Assembly (NCBI RefSeq): GCF_040436345.1
Contig: NC_133227.1
Coordinates: 21,016,671 to 21,080,670, forward strand
Direction: 5' to 3'
From: Pagrus major
Lineage: Eukaryota; Chordata; Actinopteri; Spariformes; Sparidae
DNA: 64,000 nt
Part shown: positions 13,141-24,500 of the stretch, in pieces
Numbering within the stretch: position 1 is the first letter of the stretch
Layout of the letters: every line of letters begins with the position of its first letter
Position numbers and translations under genes: made by a program
The notes under the pieces: generated by a model
Databases searched by the model: none
Seen by the model: the letters and a program-made list of their open reading frames with translations, nothing else
What the model was told of the DNA's origin: nothing

Positions 13141-16100
13141 GTAAAGAAGTAAAGAAGGACATATCATTTGGATGCAACCCACATCCTCCCCACATCCTGA
13201 GGAACCTCCCATCTGAAACTCAGACTGACAGCAGGAGGCTCCGACTGACTGCAGTTTGTTTAAGGTGATGGGAATTCTCCTGCAGGGTGCTCTGACTTTA
13301 AATAAAGAAGGATGAAGTCAAAATGTGAAAAGTTTGCAGCGGTATGTCTCAAGGGTTTCTAATCCCACACTCTCTCATGTCAATTTATTTTGATATCTTG
13401 CTTTAACTGGAGGTTGGTGGAGATGATCGTCAGCCTCCAAATCACACTAGTTGTTCTAGTGTATCTCAGACTTTAGACCACATTTCCCAGAAACCCCTTC
13501 CTGTTAGCAGAATGGATCTTTTTAAAGCCAGAGGTTTTTTTCTTATCTATCTTTGTCTTGGCTAGGAGGATAAGCATGTTACAAGTGATTTTTCCACCCG
13601 CCTTCCACTGGTTCCACCATCTGAATTTCTGAGAAAACTCTGCAGGCCTCAGCTCCCTTTGTGCTCAACAGCGCCATCTGGAGCTCCTCCTAGCACTACA
13701 CCCCTGGTGCTGTGTTTAATGTTGCACTGCTTGTTGCTGTGTTGTTTCTTCTGCACCTATGCTAATGTATTTTTATTTTATATATTGTGTTTTCGTGCTA
13801 ATGCTGCAAACAAAATTTTCCAAAATCAATCCAACTTTCTGTCTGTCTGATAAAGTGACAGTCCGTCAGAGTAATCATTGTTTTAAAAATCCAAATTGGT
13901 GTGCCATGTGTGGGAGGGAATTTTCCTTTTTATAAATGCTCATGTTTTACCTTCATGTAGTAGTTTTAGCCAGTATTACACTGTTGGGCAACTTTAGTGG
14001 AGCAATTTAAATGATCAGCGCCTTGCTGTCTCGACCAGCAGCGTTGGTAGATGAGAGGTGAAAGTTTCAAAATAGAGGAAGTAATAATCATACCACATGA
14101 TTCTGATTTCAAACCTCAGCCATTGTTCACCCCAGGCTTAATTAAAGGGATCGTTTGACATTCTGGCAAGTGCATTGGCTCTCTCGATGAAAGTTTAATA
14201 AGAAGATCGATACCATTGTCATGTTCGTGAGCTGAAGCCAAGAGCTTGTTAGCTTTAGCTTAGCTTAAATACTGGCAAACGGGCGGGAGGTCTCTCTGTG
14301 TCCAACAGTAACAAAACGCAACTATCAGAAAATAGCTGACAAGAGATTTGAAATAGCAGAATCCTGAATGACAGGAAGTTATTAAAGATGAGCAATCAGA
14401 GCGATACTTGCTCAGTAACTTTATTCTTTGTATAGCTTAGTGGAGTCTGGAGATGTTAACTTACACAAAGTCAATGAAAAGCTGCAGTGTCAGGTACAAA
14501 AACTGAGGACGCAATCGCACAAACGACCTGTGACTCACACGGTCCTAGACAGTACGTGTGCTGCTGTTGGCTACGTGCAGTATTTATCAGACAGACATGA
14601 GCGTGCCATCCATGGTCTCACTTTACTCTCAACAAGGAAGCAAATAAGCTTATTCCCCGCTAAGACAAACTGTTCCTTTATGCCTGAACAATAAGTTTAT
14701 ATCAAAGTCTGTCTTTCTGTATCACTAAAATCATTTTTAGGGCCTTTTTGACATCTCTCAGTAGGAAAAGGACATCGATTGACTGATTTTGTTTAATTAA
14801 TTATGTCTGAGGCTGGCAAGGAGTTTACCAACTCAGCGCTCATTAAATCCTACAGACATGTCAGGTTAATCACAGATATATTATAATATATATCAAAAGT
14901 CTAGTCTAGTATTTACTTGTTGAAATAGCCACATAAAACACAACCTCTGAACAAACTTGACTAGTGTTCATAGAGCAGTTCAGTCTCTCTATTGTTTCAA
15001 AGGCCTTTTCGTCCTTCATACTGTCGATCGTATACAAATTGTCTTTGCACAAAAAGTCTGTCTAACAGAAGCCAGGAAGGTAAAGCATCTCTCTTTTGGA
15101 AAGATGGCTCACTCCCAGGCTCTCTGTAAATCAAAAAGCCTCCTCTTATCTTTTGATAGCTAAAACATGCAAGCAGTGCAGGCACTTGGCTGCCCTAGCA
15201 CACATAATTCCCATCAATTACTCCAAGAAATACTTCCGTCTCTGTAAATCGAGGGCAGCTGACAAGACACAGACAGCTCTTGGCACAATGGAGCAATTTT
15301 ATGAATGACATCTGGATAACAAGAACACCTGCACTGGGTGACCCTGCTGGAGCAGAGGAGGGATGACGTTACGGAGGGATTCAAGCGGACCGAGGCTGAA
15401 TTTGTGTAAGATGTGGACGATAAGGAATTTTGTTGTTTGTGTGCTTTGCCAGGATTTACAGCTGAAACACTGTCAGCGGTTAAACCCGTCTGCACCTGGC
15501 AAAATGAGGTTTGTTGATCCAAGGTCATCTGGTGACGTGGTGGTTCAGCAGACTGGTGTTGATGGTCTGGCAAATAACCTTTGCCCCCCATTCTTTTTCC
15601 AGCCTTTATGTGTTTTTTGTGCCCTTTAAAAAATCTAAGAAGTGGACAAAAAATGATCTTAACACGCTCAATTTTGTAAAGCTTGGGCAGTTTAAAGTTC
15701 AAATTTTCAGCCTAGAGCTACTGAGCCTAGAGCTCTGTAATTTCTGAACCACAGCTGTTTCTACTTTGCCAAAGTGCACAATGCAAAAGAAGGAATGACT
15801 TCAGGATATCTGATTTGATGAAAGCAGCAACTGAGAAAATGTATACATGTTTGTCAGTTTCCCGTCACAACATTTATACCCCTTTACGCACGCATGAAAA
15901 TCTGCTCTGCTCGACTTCCGCGTGTCGCTCTTGTAAAATAATCATTTATGTGAATTGAAAGTGACATTTCCTCCCCTGTGCCCCGTGAAAGATGACCTGA
16001 ATGGAGCCAATGTCATATCAACTGAGCACCACTAGAGGCCAATATCCATTCAGCTATGATGGGGGTGAAGAGCCCCGGAGAGATGATTCGACACCGACAC

Positions 16101-16566
16101 TGAAAAATAAAAGTTTCCAGTGAAACCAAAGGCTGTGTCAGTTGCTGTGACACGGCTTCCAGGTGGGGTGACCTTCACTTCCTGCTCCAACTGCAAGGAA
16201 ACACACCGCTGACATGTATAATTAGCCACCACGAGTAAATCATCTCGAGTCTTGCGCATACGCACACACGCGCGCGTCTCGTGTGTTAAATTTAGCATGG
16301 CTAAAAGCACGTCTCATGTCAGTAACTGAACATCATGGTCAACTAGGCTTCCTCTCCTCTGTGGCTGTAACCTTTCTGAGACCACGCTCTAAAATACTAA
16401 ACATGGTGGTTATGTTTTTATTTAGGCCCAGTACGCTCATGAGGGTGAGGTTGAGTTCAAACTCATCTTGATCAAAGTCTAAAAAAAAAATTTATAGAAT
16501 TCTTCTCTCTAATTTAGACATGTTGGAGAAGAAACAAAAAAAACACATTAAAATCTTACATCTTAA

Positions 16567-17197
16567 AAGGTCCAGTGTGTAGGATTTAGGAGGCTCCATT
16601 GACAGAAGTTCAACAGGCTTACAGAAAAATCTGGATTTAATAAATTAATGAAAATGAAAGTAAAGAAGCTGCATAATGTACTCACAAGTGTAAAAGTGAA
16701 CATTGTTGGGGCTCAAAAACAGTAATATATGACTTTTAACAGTAACACGATTGTATAATCCACTACCTGGGGCTTCAATACGTTGTGTATTATCTACATA
16801 AACTGACATGATGAAGATCTGCATATGTGCTCATATTTCACACTAAACGTTCAGCATCTGCAGAGTGCATTTGAACACTCTCTCAACACAACCTCCTTCT
16901 CCCACTCTTTGTTATATTTCTTCCCATATTTCGCCCACGTCTCTGGCACTGTTAGCTAATCGTGCTACATGGTTTAAAATGTCACCCGAGTTTTGTGTTG
17001 CATATAAGGGGAGGGACAGAAGGAGCAGCTACACTTGAGTAAAAAGCCCCCCCAAAAAAAACACAACTTCCAACGATATTTTGAAGTGACTTCACAGAAA
17101 AACAAGCCTAAAGTTGCTTATAATAAGCAGACTTGGCAACCCTGGCGAAGGGTGTTCAGTTGAGCCAGATGCCACTAAATACCACACACTGGACCTT
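16567..17197. mobile_element. TTAA-flanked non-autonomous DNA transposon (MITE)
   Basis: The left end begins AAGGTCCAGTGTGTAGG and the right end, read on the other strand, begins AAGGTCCAGTGTGTGG. These are terminal inverted repeats of about 24 bp with few mismatches. Both ends abut a TTAA (16563-16566 and 17198-17201), the target duplication used by piggyBac-type elements. The 631-bp interior has no transposase. The superfamily assignment is inferred from the TTAA alone. Confidence 0.75.
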
Positions 17198-17471
17198 TTA
17201 ATGATCCTAGGAAGGGGAGATCTTGTGACTCTTTTGAAGCAAGTGGACTGAAATGTGTATGTAAATGGGTACGTTCCAGCAGTGACAGCTCTCTGTCAGT
17301 ATATATGACAACACGCTGTAATTTCAAGCTGTTGTGGCGAGCCAGCTGAGAGAAAGTGGTACCCTGCAACCTGAATAATGAGCAAAATGGCTGTTACGTC
17401 ATGTGATACTTTTACTGGAAGCTTGTTGTTGTTTGTTAAATAGCTCAGAACACAAAATGCACTTTTTACAC

Positions 17472-17477
17472 TTTAAT
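17472..17477 (-). terminator. ndfip1: Candidate ndfip1 polyadenylation signal (ATTAAA)
   Basis: ATTAAA on the minus strand, about 1.04 kb past the ndfip1 stop codon. No canonical AATAAA was seen between the stop codon and this point. The 3' UTR would then run from 18514 to about 17455. Tentative: transcript data would be needed to fix the end. Confidence 0.3.
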
Positions 17478-18175
17478 TCCAAACATTTTCCAAGTCAGAG
17501 GGTTAAAATTCTTGCAATAAAAAATAATTACTCCACTTCGACTAGAATGAGGGTAAACAAAAAGAAATTACTTTTAGTTTAACGTCAAAAAAAGAAGAAA
17601 AATCTCTGCTCTGTACTAATATATTTATAATTTTCAAAGGACAGGGTTTCCAAATCACATCTGGCAATACAATATTTTCTTCTACAGTGGAAATCAACGG
17701 GGTGCAAGTGACTAAGACAGGGAGGAGGACTCATCTATTTAACCAGAAACCGAATCCTTGCAGCGTCACCTCTCTGCTGACATACATGTGTCATAAATAG
17801 GTAAACTTATTCCCGATTACAGCTTGTGTAAGTATGGACACCCCCTAAATACATGAGGAAAAATGCTGTGGGGGGAAACCCGACCGCTGATCACTTTATA
17901 CATGTCGTTCTCAACATTTTCAGCCCCTGAACCCCTCCAAAATTTCCCTTCTTTCAGTCTTATATTACCTGAATTATATACTATTTCACAAGGGACACAA
18001 AATATTGGTCAGAAAGGTTAAAAACACATTAAATTGATGCTCGAAATATATTATTTCACACTCCATAAATCAACCCATAATCCCAAAATTACCCACTGAC
18101 CCCTGGGCTGAGAGCCACCCCTCTATACAAATGACTTCATCATATTGAAGACTGGTGAAAAATAACACAAACAAC

Positions 18176-18190
18176 ACTGCCCCCTGGTGT
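18176..18190 (-). promoter_or_regulatory. CTCF-like site in ndfip1 3' UTR
   Basis: The minus strand reads ACACCAGGGGGCAGT, matching 14 of 15 positions of the CCASYAGRKGGCRSY core of the vertebrate CTCF motif. This is a motif match only. Confidence 0.35.
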
Positions 18191-18514
18191 CTGCACAGGA
18201 GACAGTGCATGCCTCTGCTACTGTACCAACAGATAGTAAAACAGTAAATAAGGCATTAATTTAAACATCACACACTTCATAATTGCAAATAGCACTTGAC
18301 AGTTCACCACTAACAACTGAAGGGTTTTACAGATTTGTCAGCATTCACTATTTTACACCAAGAGGGGACAACAGACCTCACATTGTCCGAGTCATGTCAA
18401 GCAAAGAAGGAAAAAAAAAGTTCTCTTCTCCCTTTTGGATTGGATAGAGCCAGACATTATGTCTCACGGAAAAGGAGAAAAAAAAAAGATGATGAAAACT
18501 GATGGAGTGTGAGC

Positions 18515-21500
18515 TCAATAGATGAAGAGGACTCGGGTGCGGGGCAGGGTGGACAAGGTGTCGGCCATCTTGCGGATTCTGGCGTAGTTGATGAATCCTC
18601 GAAGGAAGAGCAGGAAGCCTGAGGAGTGAAAGGATGAGACAGTGAGACGCAACTAGAAGTGCTAGAGGGAACAACATTATAACTCCATGTTAGGACCTGG
18701 CTGGAGTGGTAGGTGCGACTAAGAGATCGGACTGGGTCTTTAGGTTAACCATAAACCCTGATGAGAAAAACCTACAGATAAAACTGCTCTCATTTGCAAG
18801 GTCGCACAAGATGAAAGTACTAACACACAATTTACCACACATCAGGGTAAGAAGCTGTTTGAAATAAAATTGAACATAACTTAATTAACATAAATAGCAT
18901 AACATAAATAAGAAATAAAGACTATAGATACACGTCTGTGGTTTTTGCTGAAAACAGATGTCTGCTGCGGCCAAAAACAACACTGTGAGGTGAAAATAGT
19001 TATGAAGTTTGTACCAGTTTATTATTATTTATAATTATTTGTCTATTGCCGCAGCTCAAATTGCTGTGAGCTTAAATGAGCTAGGGACATGAAATTTGGC
19101 CTAATAACCGGAAATGGCGTGCAAATGCTTCCCAAGAAATATGAGTCAAATCTGCCACATGGTGGCGCTATTTTCAAATTCGATTCAATACACACCAAGT
19201 TGGGTATACAGCCTCGTGGGAATAGGATCCACACTTCATCAACAAATGAGCAAGAGCAGTCGAAAAACATGGCCGCTATCAATCAAAATATCCTCAAAAA
19301 GGGGCGGGGCTCAGAATGAATCGGCCATAACCCAATAACCATTGGTCCAAACATCATAAAACATCAAAGGTTATTTAGTTATATAGTAACTACTGTATAC
19401 AGTAGTTAAGGGTTAGGGAAAATTGGATCTACGTATCACTGAAATCATGAATTTAAAGATTACCCTTCATCATTATCTTGTAATAACAGGTTAACTAAGG
19501 TCAATTTTCCTGCTGTAACTATAACTACAGCCTATGAAACCTCAACCCTGCTGCAACGGAGCTCCACAGAGCTGAAATGGGTCACAATCAGGGTAAAAAG
19601 CATTTTATTCCCAATTTGATTGATTGAAATTGGCTACTTACCCAACACCAGGAACACCCACCACAGCCAGTACTGTCCATCAAAGTAACCCGGGAAGTAT
19701 GTGGAAAACTAGAAACCCAACAGAACGACAGAAATGACTGGTTAGAATAAATATGGCCTGCAATGGTTTAACTCAAATGAGTCCTGCATTTTTAAAGTGA
19801 ACGAAGGAAACAGGGCCTTTTTAAAGAGATCTTTGAGGAAACAGTGCAGCGCCAACAAGCCAACCACTACAGAACCAACATTAAAATACCAGAGTGGTGT
19901 TTGGGGCTTTTGAGTTGTTTGTGCGTACATAAAACCACATTTTATGTGTTTGTATGTGCGCTGTGTAATGTCTATGTTTGTGTGTGTGTGTGTATGTGTG
20001 TACCCTGACTATGAGGATCCACTTGATGAGGGACAGACCGAAGCCTGAGATGGCCCCATAGCGGCCGGCCGCTGAGGTGGTCAGACAGAAAGAGAGGAAG
20101 AAGCCGATCCAGTTGAACAGGAATGCCACTGAAGAGAGGATGGAGGAAAAAGATAGTTAGACATCAGTCATCGGAAAAAAAATGTCACTTATTAACCCTA
20201 TGAAATCAGGCCCCCAACTGGCTGCGGGAGATCGTTGTTTGCATGATCCTGTTTAAACCGATCCAAAATAAAAATGGTAATAGCTAGATGTTCACTTAAC
20301 GAAGAGAGGAGAGAGGAGAGACAGGTCGACTTTTATCATACCGCTTTAATATTTGTATCCTTCCTTATGCTTTAATGACACACAGACTTTTAGCTTTAAT
20401 GGTACATACTTTAGGGACATAAAGTATTTTAAGAGAATATGGGAAATTACATCACATGGTTCAACGTTCAGAATTGTTTTTGGATACGTATGTGTTGTGT
20501 GTTTATTCATTTTGTGCTCAGATTTAAGGGATATGAAGTATTTTAAGAGAAATCATAACAATAGGCAAAAATACAGATGAAACTATGAAAACGCCTTCGT
20601 GCTCTGCTCATAAAAACCTCAAAAACATATCTAAAAACAAAAAATGATATCTTATAAAGTGTTAAAATATTTTGTTCATGTTTCTACATTCAGAATTGTT
20701 TTGATTTATATGTTTTGTGTGTTTATTTAGCAAAAAGGAACAAAAAACAGGTCTCAGTTTTGTATTTTTTAAATTTATGTCACAATCGAAATACTTATAG
20801 TACTACTTCAATTATTACGATTGATTGACTTACATAACCTTCTAGCTTAGACTCTACAGATTTTATTGATTGGGAAAATTTGGAGATATAAACAGACACA
20901 AGTAGACTGGGGAACTAACTGAAAAAAGTGAGCATGAAGATGCCGTCATTTCCTATCCTCAGCTGATCTGCATCTTCAAAGTCGTCTCTGGTCACAAAGT
21001 CTTCATCCTGCGATCGAACAAGCGACAGAAGAGCAAAACAAAAAGTGAGCTATTCAGGCGCTCAAACAATGTCATCACAGCAGCACAACGAAGCAGTAGC
21101 AGAGCTTTCCAGGGCTTTACTTCACTTCTGTGAAACTTTTTCCAGTCTTCAGATCAGTCAAATCAATCAACTGGATGAATTTTGTTTTATTTTAACCAAT
21201 TCATACTGGTGTATTTGTAATTCTGGATGTACTATGTAGTGACTTGAGGTCACAGTGAGTTGTGGTAAAGCATGGGTAAGCACCTGCTAATGTGAACCAA
21301 GCTTTGTTGGCAACAGAGAGAAAATATAACACAAACAACCAACAGACTAATGGAACCGACACAACACAGCAAGCCCATTGAATTACTATTATTGTCACTT
21401 TACCCAAAGGTCTGGAGGCAGTCAAATTCAATGTAGGACATCAGGACAACCAGCAAATCTTGTGTGACTATCTACTAAGCACTAGCTACACTCTACATAC

Positions 21501-24500
21501 ACAAACAGACAGAAAGGGCGGGGTGCTGAATACATACACTGAAATACTGAAACATCTGTGTTTTCACACACAAAAACCAGGACCAAATACACTTCCTCTC
21601 ATCATACACTCTCCAGTTACCTCCAGTGAACTGCGAATTACATCGTCAAAAGTCTCCAGGCGTTCCCTGTGCTGTGGCTGCTGCTGAGCGCAAGGCAGTG
21701 TGTGGCAGAGAAACACAACACCAAAAATCAAACAGGGTGGCCCCACATGCAGTAAGTAAGGCATCACAGTGACCACTAGAGGTCAGAGATGTTAGAGCTG
21801 TCATTTTTCATTTGATAAGACACTTTTCCTGTCGACTTTGAACAGAAACAAGTTTTCAAAGACACTTAAAAAAAGATTGCTTTCTTTTATGAGCTGCTCG
21901 TGACGAGCCTACACACAGAGGTGTCCTGGTCTGGTCTGGTGTCCTTTTTAAACAGCCCCTCGCGCATTTAAAACAGGTTATCGTCATGCTGTAGAAGATG
22001 AGGCGCGCTTTGCCCTTCGTCACAAGTAAAAAGGACGACTACATTATAACTGGAAAGGAAAGGGTTATACACACAAACTTTAACGTCTCAAACAAAAACA
22101 ATATGTCGAGAAAAGGAGCTACACTTTCAAATGTTCTATCAGTGAAAAAGAGTCTAGAAACATGTAGTTGCAGCCGTGGAGAACTGCATCATCAGACTAT
22201 TAATGTCTTCCTCCACAACACCCACAGCTTTTTGAATGTAGGGCTGTACAGAGTGTCATTTTCTTTTTTAAATTCAAAGCTGTTGAAGTTTTCAAATAAA
22301 GCTCAAATGTCTGTTTTCACAGAATTGAAATTGAAAGCAAAGTAAGAGAGGAGATTTCACTGGAGTGAGAAATCCAGAGACTGCATATCATAAACAGAAA
22401 ACACAGTGGGAGTACCATTGGAAACACTGGAAAATACATTTTAAATACCTCCTATAATTTGTTTTAGTCTTAAGCTCCCTCCATGTTTCATATACTACAC
22501 TGATATTTACTCAGGTCGAACAAACCCAGGAGCAAAGGGGCCTGGAGGATTGAAGCATTCAGAAAAATGTCTGGCACCTGTGAGCATTTGTGAGACAGAC
22601 TGGTATTACTAAATATCACTGAATGCTTTTTAACATGAGTGATAATAAATCATTTTCTGTTGTTCAAAGCAGCATCGAAGGCTGACAGCGGTTCACGTGG
22701 GAAATACTAAGAAAGAAAGTCGCATAAGAAGTTCTGAAGACAAAACAAAAAGAAAATTTCCGCTGCGTACTTCCTGCCTCGCAGACAACACAGGAAGCGT
22801 TTGGGCACAAGCTACAGTGTGTGTCTATGTGCGAGTGTGCACACTGAATGTGACCACATGCAAAAAAAAAAAGAAAAAAAGAAAAAATGAGACACTCACT
22901 CTTCCGGTTACCAGGGGAACAGAAGTCTCAGCCTTGGTTCTTTCTGCTTCATCATAGGAAGGTAGCGTAGTCGCAACGTTGTATGATGGAGGCTTGGGGA
23001 AAGGCCCGTCCTCCTTGTAGTCAAAGTAGGCTGAAGACGAAATAGCACAGTTTCAAACACAAAAGCAGAGGTTTTACTGGTACACGGTCTAATTTTGTAT
23101 TTCGACAGCTGACAGCTGCAACATGTAAAGCCGCTATTTAACAAGTGTTTTTGTTCATGCGCTTGTGGAAACAGACTCAAGACTTAATGAATAATGAACT
23201 CTAAACTAGACTTTATTACCGATCCCCATGGACAACCAACTCTTTGACCTTATTAGATTATCAAAATATAACAGAGAGTATGGTCGCATGGTTAGAAAGT
23301 GAAAAACTGTCGCACACTCTGGCTCCATGTGCAGTTTGCTTTAATTAGATGATGCTTCTGCCCCTCAGGCCTTCTTCAAGATCAAGACGCACTGAAATAC
23401 ATAGAACCATGTTATATAGGCCACCTCCCAGTAACACATGAGAGATCTAACAATCAACCTCTAATACTAATGTGGGAACAAACAATCAAGAAGCCGACTG
23501 TGACTAAAAATAGACAGTGACAGGATGAACACTATAAACACCTTTATCCACATATCCTCGAGTGATATGATGTAATATGAGTCAGCTATTATAACAAACT
23601 AAGAGGCTTTCTGAAAGCAACCAGCTTTTGTTGAAAGAATGAATCCTGTGAGTTTGGTCTCAGTCCAGTTTATCCTCTAATGAGGGATCAGAGTTATCAA
23701 AAACAATTATGACTAGAGCCCGACCAATACTCCATTTTTTGGGCCATGGCTGATACCGATATTACTGGAAAAAAATTCAATTATCGTTATATCAGCGTCA
23801 GGATGTCTTACAGTTTAAATGCAACAGTCTCAAATGACAGCAGTGCACAAAAACAGTAAACTTTCATGGGAATTTAAGTATTATAAACTAACCCAGGTAT
23901 CTTTCTCTCTATTACAATCTCTAAGAAACTGAGATATCAGCCGGGCTCTAATTATGAGGTCTCCGACTGCCACTTTTTCCAAGTTAAAATGACAACACAT
24001 CAGCTGACACAAAGTCATGTTATTTCCACGAGTCAAGTGATGGCACACAACTTGACAACTTGGCTGTTGTGGGTTTGTGACTCTACAATACCAAAGATTT
24101 TTTAAGGAAGTAAAAGAAGCATCACTCTGTCCAACTACGAGCGGACTGGGTGTTTCAACTTTATATAAAGTTCTTAGACGTGCTGGTTACTGTGTCTGTG
24201 CACACATTTTGTTTTATTATAATCAGGCATTTGTTCAACCAAAAAATATTCTGTTTTCATTCTATTAAAGGTCACTGTCACTGATAATAATAATAATAAT
24301 AATTGTGTAATAACTGGTGGAAACGATCTTTTTTAGACGATTTAGAAGGCTTCACTTAAATTAAGAGAAAAGTGTTCTCTCAGTTAAACTTGTATTCATA
24401 TCTCATCAATGATTTAAGCTGATCGGCTCTATAGTTTTATATCAGGACCTTCAGCATATGGATCAAGAAACTTGTGAAAAACAAGGTGTGCCAAATTTAG

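Larger units (their letters stand above)
1..16500. other. Gene-free left region (no coding gene recognised)
   Basis: No open reading frame here resembles a known protein, and none can be joined to others by phase-consistent splice sites. The longer frames are low-complexity readings of CT/TCC/CA repeats or isolated frames without support. By analogy with human 5q31, where SPRY4 follows NDFIP1, this could be the spacer toward spry4, but no spry4 sequence is present. Contents that can be named are listed separately: inverted retroelement tails (0.6-1.3 kb), poly-C (6.7 kb), a GT/GC tract (7.6 kb), a homopyrimidine cluster (9.6-10.3 kb), a Z-DNA-prone tract (10.7 kb) and CA repeats (12.8-13.1 kb). 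The remaining sequence is unique-looking and AT-rich, with no feature I can support. Confidence 0.6.

Noticed and set aside
15214-15702. A 162-codon minus-strand open frame in the gene desert
   Set aside because: It has no recognisable domain and no splice-compatible neighbours, its composition matches the surroundings, and a plus-strand frame overlaps it. It is most likely chance.
1-18514. Search for spry4 or another gene expected beyond ndfip1
   Set aside because: No cysteine-rich Sprouty domain or other recognisable coding sequence was found on either strand.
21998-22345. A 115-codon plus frame inside an ndfip1 intron
   Set aside because: No domain, AT-rich, and not connected to any splice site or transcript signal that I can support.
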